Assembly: GCA_041581135.1 (NCBI GenBank)
Contig: JBFGCM010000132.1
Coordinates: 1-6,184 of the forward strand
Reading direction: 5' to 3'
Origin: JBFGCM01 sp041581135
GTDB lineage: Bacteria; Actinomycetota; Acidimicrobiia; Spongiisociales; UBA5794
DNA length: 6,184 bases
Shown: positions 1 through 5,835 of the stretch, in pieces
Layout of the letters: each line of letters opens with the position of its first letter
Position numbering within the stretch: position 1 is the stretch's first letter
Notes under the pieces: generated by a model
Told to the model about the DNA's origin: nothing
Databases searched by the model: none
What the model saw: only the letters and a program-made list of their open reading frames with translations
Made by a program: the position numbers and the translations under genes

Positions 1-1296
1 CACATCCTGGACGACTGCGACATCGATCACCTGGTGGTGAGCCGGACCACGTGGAAGACCGCCAAGCTGCTCGCCGCCGACGGCGCGCTACGACGTGTCA
101 TCGGCCACACCCCCGACGACAGCCCCGTCGACTGCATTGGGTGGGAAGAGGTGTGGGACCACTCCACTTCAGCGCCATCGGCGACTCCGGATCTCGACGA
201 CCTCGCCTACATCATCTTCACGTCGGGCTCCACGGGACGCCCCAAGGGCATCGTGCACACCCATCGCAGCGGTCTTGCCTACGGTCAGGTGGCCGCCGCC
301 ACATACGGCTTCCGGCCCGACGACCGCATCGCCAACCATCCACCACTCAACTTCGACCTCTCGCTGCTGGAGCTCTGGGGCGGCGTCGTCGCCGGGGCGA
401 CCATCGTCATCATCCCGGAGGCCCACGCCCGCCTATGGGCGAGCCTCTCCCAGCTGCTCCAGGACGAGAGGGTCACCGTGCTCAACGCAGTGCCCTTCGC
501 CCTTACCCAGCTGCTCCACCGAGGCGCCCTCGACGAACGTGACCTCACTGCGCTGCGCTGGGTGCTGTTCGGTGGCGAGGTGCCTGCCACCAAGGACCTG
601 CGGGCCCTGATGACGCTGCTCCCGAACGCCCGGTTCGGCAACGTGTACGGCCCTGCCGAGGTCAACGGGGTCACCTACTACATCGTGCCCGACCTGCCGG
701 AGGACTCGGACGAGCCGATCTCCATTGGGTCGCTGTATCCGGGTATGGAGGCCCTGGTCGTGGACGAAGACGACGAGGAGGTGCCGCCCGGGGAACCCGG
801 TGAGCTGCTCATCCACAGCCCGACCCACATGGTGGGTTATTGGCGCCGGCCGAACCTGACCGCGGCGGCGACCGCCCACCGCTCCGGCAGGGACGGCACG
901 ACCAAACGGTGGCATCGCACCGGCGACATCGTCGCCCAAGGCGCCGACGGCCTCTTCCGCTTCGTAGGACGGAAGGACCGCATGGTGAAGGTCCGTGGCC
1001 ACCGCATCGAACTCGATGAGGTGGAGGCCGCATTGCTGGGTCATGAAGCGGTGGCACGGGCGGTTGTGTTTGCAGTGCCCGACGTGGAGGGCAGCCAACG
1101 GATCGAAGCAGTGGTCACCCTCCGACCGGGATTGAGCGGCACCGTCGACGTCGAGACGCTGACAGCCCACGCCGGTCGACATCTCCCCAGGTATGCGGTT
1201 CCCAGAGCGCTCAGAATCACCGATACTGTTCCGCTCACCTCCACGGGGAAGGCCGACCGAGTGACGCTGATCGAACAGGCGCGCCGCCAGGGGTGA
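1..1296 (+). CDS. Stand-alone NRPS adenylation domain (amino acid--carrier protein ligase), 5' partial
   Basis: The reading frame is open from the first base, so the true start lies upstream; 431 codons are visible and roughly the first 100 residues (motifs A1-A2) are missing. An internal GTG at 34 is not a credible start because it falls inside the fold. The core motifs are in order: A3 FTSGSTGRPKG (nt 217-249), A4 FDLSLLE (352-372), A5 as YGPAE (646-660), A7 HRTGD (913-927), A8 GRKDRMVKVRG (967-999), and A10 STGKADR with the catalytic Lys at 1249-1251. The protein ends right after A10, with no carrier domain. The family makes an acyl-AMP from ATP and an amino or aryl acid, then loads it on a carrier thiol in the cytoplasm; the carrier is presumably the adjacent small gene. 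Aligned by eye to GrsA, the pocket code is D-L-L-N-L-G-V-G-V-K, which matches no standard amino acid I know. Its opening D-L-L and the NxYGPxEVN region resemble RedM/PltF-type prolyl-carrier-protein ligases, so Pro or another small hydrophobic or cyclic acid is a guess. Odd: Thr of YGPTE is Ala. Confidence 0.93.
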   Translation, partial: HILDDCDIDHLVVSRTTWKTAKLLAADGALRRVIGHTPDDSPVDCIGWEEVWDHSTSAPSATPDLDDLAYIIFTSGSTGRPKGIVHTHRSGLAYGQVAAATYGFRPDDRIANHPPLNFDLSLLELWGGVVAGATIVIIPEAHARLWASLSQLLQDERVTVLNAVPFALTQLLHRGALDERDLTALRWVLFGGEVPATKDLRALMTLLPNARFGNVYGPAEVNGVTYYIVPDLPEDSDEPISIGSLYPGMEALVVDEDDEEVPPGEPGELLIHSPTHMVGYWRRPNLTAAATAHRSGRDGTTKRWHRTGDIVAQGADGLFRFVGRKDRMVKVRGHRIELDEVEAALLGHEAVARAVVFAVPDVEGSQRIEAVVTLRPGLSGTVDVETLTAHAGRHLPRYAVPRALRITDTVPLTSTGKADRVTLIEQARRQG

Positions 1297-1310
1297 CGGG
1301 ACGACACCAC

Positions 1311-1571
1311 ATGGAAACGATCATCAAGAACTACATCGAGGAGCAGCTCCGAGAGCTCGGTGACGACATCGAGCTGGAGCCCGACGACGATCTGGTCCTC
1401 ATCGGATTCGATTCCATCGCGTACGTCCGCCTCATCGCGTTCATCCACACCGAGTTCGGGGTGCGGGTGCCGGACGCCCACGTGACGGTCGAGCAGTTCG
1501 GCACGGTGGCGGCCATCGCGTCGTACCTCGAAGCCAACGGGGCGACCGCCCCGGAGCCAGAGGACACATGA
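1311..1571 (+). CDS. Free-standing acyl/peptidyl carrier protein
   Basis: This is an acidic protein of 86 residues when started at ATG 1311. The phosphopantetheine site is GFDSI, with Ser35 as the predicted attachment point. The surrounding pattern (DDDLVLIGFDSIAYVRLI, then a second helix ending in VEQFGTVAAIASYL) is that of a complete four-helix carrier. The motif is GFDS rather than the GGDS/GGHS of in-line PCPs, as in discrete carriers partnered by stand-alone A domains (PltL, RedO, DltC types). A GTG at 1293 overlaps the upstream stop as GTGA and would add six residues (MTGRHH). I prefer ATG 1311 because GGGA at 1298-1301 sits 9 bases before it and the protein then begins directly with helix 1 (METIIKNYIEEQL). 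Its stop overlaps the next start as ATGA. It probably holds the starter acid loaded by the upstream A domain and presents it to the C domain of the next gene. The substrate is not readable from the carrier. Confidence 0.93.
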   Translation: METIIKNYIEEQLRELGDDIELEPDDDLVLIGFDSIAYVRLIAFIHTEFGVRVPDAHVTVEQFGTVAAIASYLEANGATAPEPEDT

Positions 1572-2887
1572 CGACCGAGTCGAACCTGACTCGCGCCCAG
1601 TCCCTCATATGGGCAGGTCAGCAGCTCCACGCCGACGTGCCGCTCTACAACATGGTGCTCGCCTTCCGCATCGCGGGGCCGGTGGACGAAACCGCCTTCA
1701 CCGCGGCGTTCGCAGCCCTCGTCGATGGGACCGACGCCATGCGCACCGTGTTCGTCGAGGAAGCCGGCACGCCACGCCGCGTCGTGCTCGAGTCGGCGCC
1801 CGCAGAGCTCGAGATCGCCGATCTGACGGCGGGACCCGATCCCGAGGCCGCGTACACCGCCTGGGCCGAGGCAGCCACGACTGCGCGGTTCGACCTCGGC
1901 TCGAGCCTCTATCGCTCCGCCCTCATCAAGCTCGGCGACGCCGACTACGTCTGGTTCCTCGCCCAGCACCACCTCATCACCGATGGGTGGGCCGTCGCCG
2001 TCGTTTACGAACGGATGGAGGAGCTGTACCGGGAAGCGGCCGCCGGCGAGTTGGCCGTGGCGCCCGATCGATACCCGTCGTACGAGGCGTACGCGGACTA
2101 CGAGCGCCGCTTTCGCGATTCCGACGCGTTCGCGGCGGCCCAAGACCACTGGGACGCCAAGGTCGACGCGGAGCTCGAGGAGCTCGCCTTCTACGGGGTG
2201 TCCCGAGCACCGGGAGGAACCACTCGCACCGATCGCATCACCGTTGCACTGGGCAGAGAGCGAATGGAACGACTGGAGTCGCTCTCGAGTGGCGACGACG
2301 GCCTCATGGGCGGCATCTCCCAGTTCAACGTGTTCGCCACCGTGCTCCTGGCCACCGTGGCCCGGACCACCGGCCAGAGCGAGCTGGCGATCCTGGCGCC
2401 GGCCCACAACCGCCCATCGCCCCGCTTCAAGGCCACGGACGGGCTGTTCATCGAAGTGCTTCCGCTCCGAGCCACCGTGGAGCCCACGGACACGTTCCGC
2501 ACCCTCCTCGACCAGACCGCCGTCGAGGCACGCGACTTCCTGCTGCATGCGCGACCCGGCACCTCCAGCGCGTCGCAGAACCGGGCGTACTCCGTGCTGC
2601 TCAACTTCATCAACGCATCGCTCGGTGACTTCAACGGTTGGCCGATGCGGTCGGAGTGGCTCCATCCCGGCCACGGCGACAGCGACCACGACCTCCGCCT
2701 GCAGGTGCACGACTTCGACGGCACCGGCGAGCTGACGCTGCATTTCGACCTCAGCCGTGACATCTTCGACACCGAGCGGGAGAAGGCCGTGGTGCGCCAC
2801 TTCCTGGCTCTGTTCGACGCCCTCTTGGCGGATCCCGACCAGCCGATCGGCGCGGTCCACCTGCTGACGTCGTCCGAGCATGCGGCA
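1568..2887 (+). other. Condensation (C) domain of the single-module NRPS
   Basis: Residues about 1-440 of the large protein. C1-like opening LTRAQSLIWAGQQ, then MRTVF (58-62), the active-site motif HHLITDGW with catalytic-type His135 and Asp139, and a C5-like stretch around NR...ATDGLFIEVLPLR. All expected elements for an active amide-forming C domain are present. Because the domain is at the extreme N-terminus and the preceding gene encodes a discrete carrier, its donor is most likely an acyl group on that carrier, supplied in trans. Start-proximal sequence gives no obvious docking helix. I cannot place it in a C subtype (starter, LCL or DCL) by eye. Confidence 0.9.
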
Positions 2888-5815
2888 CTGGCCCACTACA
2901 ACGACACGGCAGCCGACGTACCATTCCCAACCGTGCTCGAGGCCTTCGCCAAACAGGTATCCGAGCGCCCGGAGGCAACGGCAGTCACTGCGGCCGACGG
3001 CAGCTTCACCTACGCAGAGCTGGATGCCGCCAGCGATCACCTCGCCGCACATCTGCTGGCGGCCGCCGGCCCGGCCCCTCGGGTGGGCATCCATCTGCAT
3101 CGCTCCCGGGCCATGGTGGAGGCGATCTGGGCGGTGCTGAAGACCGGCGGCAGCTACGTGCCCATGGACATGCAGTACCCGCCGGAGCGGATCCGGTTCC
3201 TCTTGGCCGACAGCGGCGCCACGGTGATCCTCACCGAGCCGGCGGCGGCTTCCCGGCTCGGCGAGCTGGACGCCATCACCATGGTGCTCCCACTCGAAGA
3301 CGCACCGGCGACGAGCCCCGCAGAACAGCGGCCAGGGCCGGAGCCGGACGACACCGCCTATGTGATGTACACCAGCGGCTCCACCGGACAGCCCAAGGGC
3401 GTGCAGGTGTCTCACGGCAACCTCGTCAACTACGTCTGGTGGGCGCAGAGCGTGTACGGTCGGGGCGCCCCGGTCAGCTTCCCGCTCTACTCGTCGTTCG
3501 GCTTCGACCTCACGGTGACCTCGCTGTTCGTGCCGCTGGTGACCGGCGGTTCGATCGCCGTCTACCCAGAGCCCAAAGGAAGTGACCTGTCGGTGCGTGA
3601 CGTGTTCGCCGACGATGCCGTGGATGTCGTCAAGCTGACGCCTGCCCACCTCGCCTTGCTGGACGCCGAGTTGTTGAACACCAACCGGATCCGCACCCTC
3701 ATCCTGGGGGGCGAGGATCTCAAGACCTCGGTGGCCCACGCTGCGTGGCAGGCCTCAGGCGGCCGCCTCGAGATCCTCAACGAATATGGCCCCACGGAGG
3801 CGACCGTCGGCTGCATGTTGCATCGATACGATCCGGAGCACGATCTGCTGGCGTCGGTCCCCATCGGCACCCCGGCGGCGAACGCCCAGATCCACGTGCT
3901 CAACGACGCCCTGGCGCCCGTCCCGCTGGGCGTGGTGGGTGAACTCTGTATCGGAGGTGCCGGCGTCGCCACCGGGTACCTGGGCCGGCCCGAGCTCACC
4001 GCCGAGCGCTTCGTACCCGACCCGGCAGCTCCCTCGCAACACCTCTACCGGACCGGTGACCTGGCGAGGTGGCGCCGCCCGGGCGTGATCGAGTTCCTTG
4101 GACGGGCAGACGACCAGGTGAAGGTGCGGGGGTACCGCATCGAGCTGGGCGAGATCGAGGCGGCGCTGGCGGCGTGCTCGGGCATCGACGAATCGGTGGT
4201 GACCGTCGTCGAAACCGAGACCGAGCAGGCGACGCTGTCGGGCGCCGTGGACCGCTGCGTTCGATGCGGGCTCACCTCCCAGCACCCCGACGCCGACCTG
4301 GACGATGCCGGGGTGTGCCAGCCGTGCCATTTCTACGACGCACATCGGGCGGACGCGGAGGCGTACTTCGGCGTTCCGGACGAGATGGCAGCGCAGTTCC
4401 CGGCCGAGAGGGGCCGCAACGACGCCGACCAGGACTGCGTGATGCTGCTCAGCGGCGGCAAGGACAGCACCTACGCCCTCTACCAGCTGGTCGAGATGGG
4501 GCTCACCCCTTTGGTGTTCACCCTCGACAACGGCTTCATCTCCGAAGGCGCCAAGGCCAACATCCGGCGCGCCGTCGACGATCTCGGCCTCGAGCTGGTC
4601 ATGGGCACGACGCCCTCGATGAATGCGATCTTCGCCGACAGCCTCCAGCTGTTCTCCAACGTGTGCCAGGGCTGCTTCAAGACCGTCTACACCATGGGCA
4701 TGAACCTCGCCCACGAGCGCGGCCTGCGGCACGTGGTGACCGGGTTGTCCCGAGGCCAGATCTTCGAGACGAGGCTCGCCGACCTGTTCCGCATCGGGAT
4801 CACGGATCGTGACGAAGTGGATGATGCGATCCTGGAAGCCCGGCGCGCCTACCACCGCGTCGACGACGCCGTACGCCGCAACCTCGACACGTCCCTCTTC
4901 GACGACGACGACACCTTCGAGGAGATCCGCATCATCGACTTCTACCGCTACCACGACGTGGGGTTGGACGACATCTACTCGTTCCTGGCGTCGCGGGCTC
5001 CATGGGTGCGTCCTGGTGACACCGGTCGCTCGACGAACTGCCTCATCAACAACACCGGCATCTTCGTCCACAAGAAGGAGAAGCGTTTCCACAACTACGC
5101 CCTGCCGTACAGCTGGGACGTGCGCCTCGGTCACAAGACCTGGGCGGCGGCGCTGGAGGAGTTGGAGGACGAGATCGACGTGGATGAGGTGCGTCGCATC
5201 CTCGACGAGGTGGGATATGAGATCGAGGTTCACGAGGACCACGCCGCCGGGCTCCGGGGACGGGACAAGCGCATCGTCGCCTACTACACCAGCCGGGATC
5301 CCCACCTGACGCCGGCGCATGTGCGGAGCCATCTCTCGGCAGTGTTGCCGGAACATGCCGTGCCTTCGTATCTGGTGCGCCTCGACCAGGTGCCGCTGAC
5401 GGTCAACGGCAAGGTGGATCGCGCCGCGCTCCCCGACCCGCGTCGCCATGTCGCCTCCGACGACGAGCACTACGTGGCGCCCCGCACGCCACACGAGGAA
5501 GCACTCGTCGACATCTGGGAGGCGGTCCTCGGCGTCGATCGAGTGGGCGTCAACGACGCATTCATCGAGCTGGGCGGCGACTCGATCCTCAACATCCAGG
5601 CGGTGGCCATGGCCAAGAGCGCCGGATTGCTCTTCACGCCGCAACAGCTCTTCGAGCATCAGACGATCGCCGCATTGGCGCAAGTCGTGGTGGCCGCACC
5701 CGGAGCCGGCAACGGCGCCACCCCGTCGCAGCAGAGCGACGAGCCGCTGTCGGAAGTGGACCTGAGCGATGCCGAACTCCAAGACCTGCTGAACACCTTC
5801 GGCCAGGACGGCTGA
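1568..5815 (+). CDS. Single-module NRPS, C-A(PP-loop insert)-PCP, predicted asparagine-activating
   Basis: 1415 residues in the order C (about 1-440), A N-terminal part (about 451-881), PP-loop ATPase insert (about 882-1227), rest of A (to about 1290), PCP (about 1300-1375) and an acidic tail. The C domain has MRTVF (58-62) and the active-site motif HHLITDG (134-140). The A domain has A3 YTSGSTGQPKG (601-611), A4 FDLTVTS (646-652), A5 NEYGPTE (738-744), A7 YRTGD (827-831), A8 from Gly845 (GRADDQVKVRG) and A10 NGKVDR with Lys1282. The PCP has GGDSI with Ser1339. The pocket code by alignment to GrsA is D647, L648, T651, K689, I712, G714, E739, V747, G748, K1282 = DLTKIGEVGK, one residue from the asparagine consensus DLTKLGEVGK, so L-Asn is the predicted substrate (Asp less likely). 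It should condense the acyl group from the small carrier protein with Asn on its PCP. The ATG overlaps the upstream stop (ATGA), implying translational coupling. Without the insert the A domain is a normal ~495 residues. Confidence 0.96.
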   Translation: MTTESNLTRAQSLIWAGQQLHADVPLYNMVLAFRIAGPVDETAFTAAFAALVDGTDAMRTVFVEEAGTPRRVVLESAPAELEIADLTAGPDPEAAYTAWAEAATTARFDLGSSLYRSALIKLGDADYVWFLAQHHLITDGWAVAVVYERMEELYREAAAGELAVAPDRYPSYEAYADYERRFRDSDAFAAAQDHWDAKVDAELEELAFYGVSRAPGGTTRTDRITVALGRERMERLESLSSGDDGLMGGISQFNVFATVLLATVARTTGQSELAILAPAHNRPSPRFKATDGLFIEVLPLRATVEPTDTFRTLLDQTAVEARDFLLHARPGTSSASQNRAYSVLLNFINASLGDFNGWPMRSEWLHPGHGDSDHDLRLQVHDFDGTGELTLHFDLSRDIFDTEREKAVVRHFLALFDALLADPDQPIGAVHLLTSSEHAALAHYNDTAADVPFPTVLEAFAKQVSERPEATAVTAADGSFTYAELDAASDHLAAHLLAAAGPAPRVGIHLHRSRAMVEAIWAVLKTGGSYVPMDMQYPPERIRFLLADSGATVILTEPAAASRLGELDAITMVLPLEDAPATSPAEQRPGPEPDDTAYVMYTSGSTGQPKGVQVSHGNLVNYVWWAQSVYGRGAPVSFPLYSSFGFDLTVTSLFVPLVTGGSIAVYPEPKGSDLSVRDVFADDAVDVVKLTPAHLALLDAELLNTNRIRTLILGGEDLKTSVAHAAWQASGGRLEILNEYGPTEATVGCMLHRYDPEHDLLASVPIGTPAANAQIHVLNDALAPVPLGVVGELCIGGAGVATGYLGRPELTAERFVPDPAAPSQHLYRTGDLARWRRPGVIEFLGRADDQVKVRGYRIELGEIEAALAACSGIDESVVTVVETETEQATLSGAVDRCVRCGLTSQHPDADLDDAGVCQPCHFYDAHRADAEAYFGVPDEMAAQFPAERGRNDADQDCVMLLSGGKDSTYALYQLVEMGLTPLVFTLDNGFISEGAKANIRRAVDDLGLELVMGTTPSMNAIFADSLQLFSNVCQGCFKTVYTMGMNLAHERGLRHVVTGLSRGQIFETRLADLFRIGITDRDEVDDAILEARRAYHRVDDAVRRNLDTSLFDDDDTFEEIRIIDFYRYHDVGLDDIYSFLASRAPWVRPGDTGRSTNCLINNTGIFVHKKEKRFHNYALPYSWDVRLGHKTWAAALEELEDEIDVDEVRRILDEVGYEIEVHEDHAAGLRGRDKRIVAYYTSRDPHLTPAHVRSHLSAVLPEHAVPSYLVRLDQVPLTVNGKVDRAALPDPRRHVASDDEHYVAPRTPHEEALVDIWEAVLGVDRVGVNDAFIELGGDSILNIQAVAMAKSAGLLFTPQQLFEHQTIAALAQVVVAAPGAGNGATPSQQSDEPLSEVDLSDAELQDLLNTFGQDG
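4211..5248 (+). other. PP-loop ATPase (adenine nucleotide alpha-hydrolase) domain inserted in the A domain between A8 and A9
   Basis: Residues about 882-1227. The ordinary A-domain strand ending DESVVTVVE breaks off here and resumes at DKRIVAYY, followed by A9 LPEHAVP and A10, so this is a clean in-frame insertion. Its order is: metal knuckle CVRC (897, 900) - 16 residues - CQPC (917, 920); PP-loop SGGKDS (962-967) after a hydrophobic strand; a strand with DNGF; CQGC (1033, 1036); TGLSRGQIFET (1058-1068); an acid-rich helical stretch; STNC (Cys1158) followed by His1168; and SWDVRLGHKT. PP-loop enzymes activate a carbonyl oxygen as an acyl-AMP for attack by sulfur or nitrogen. The N-terminal knuckle and SGGKDSTY resemble WbpG-type N-acetyl-sugar amidotransferases, while CxxC plus distal Cys and ..ET resemble [4Fe-4S] TtcA/TtuA/Ncs6 tRNA thiolases. 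Function within the NRPS (thioamide, amidine or nitrile formation) is inference. Codon use and base composition look like the host gene, so this is not a recent insertion. Confidence 0.88.
5465..5695 (+). other. Peptidyl carrier protein (PCP) domain with GGDSI site
   Basis: Residues about 1300-1376 of the large NRPS. Begins with the usual APRTPHEEALVDIWEAVLG helix and carries ELGGDSILNIQ with Ser1339 as the phosphopantetheine attachment site, then FTPQQLFEHQTIAALA. It should hold the Asn-derived residue and then the condensed product. The Asp before Ser and Ile after it (GGDSI) is the variant often seen before epimerization or dual epimerization/condensation domains, whereas PCPs before plain C domains are more often GGHSL. 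The tail after it (SEVDLSDAELQDLL) is an acidic linker or docking-like segment. Confidence 0.93.
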
Positions 5816-5823
5816 CGTTCGAT

Positions 5824-5828
5824 GAGGA
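5824..5828 (+). promoter_or_regulatory. Ribosome binding site deciding the GTG start at 5836
   Basis: GAGGA ends 7 bases before GTG 5836 in the 20-base gap between the two NRPS genes. An ATG at 5822 is in another frame and hits a stop after five codons, so it is not a start. This site supports the GTG as the start of the downstream NRPS. Confidence 0.7.
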
Positions 5829-5835
5829 CGACGCG

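Noticed and set aside
1293..1310. GTG at 1293 as start of the carrier protein (GTGA overlap with the upstream stop)
   Set aside because: Possible, but it adds only MTGRHH before the first helix, and its upstream bases lack a well-spaced ribosome binding site. ATG 1311 is better placed. The choice does not affect the domain.
1331..3739. Open frame of about 800 codons on the - strand
   Set aside because: It is antisense to the carrier protein and NRPS, spans their well-conserved motifs, and its translation is Arg/Gly/Val/His-rich with no recognisable domain. Long antisense frames are expected in high-GC genes with G/C-biased third positions.
4211..5248. Insert as a recent mobile-element or sequencing artefact
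   Set aside because: The frame is kept on both sides, composition matches the flanks, no terminal repeats or target duplication are visible, and the join lies at the known tolerated A8-A9 site.
4211..5248. Insert as a methyltransferase or flavin monooxygenase, the usual interrupters of A domains
   Set aside because: There is no SAM-binding glycine motif or flavin motif; instead SGGKDS and paired CxxC motifs are present.
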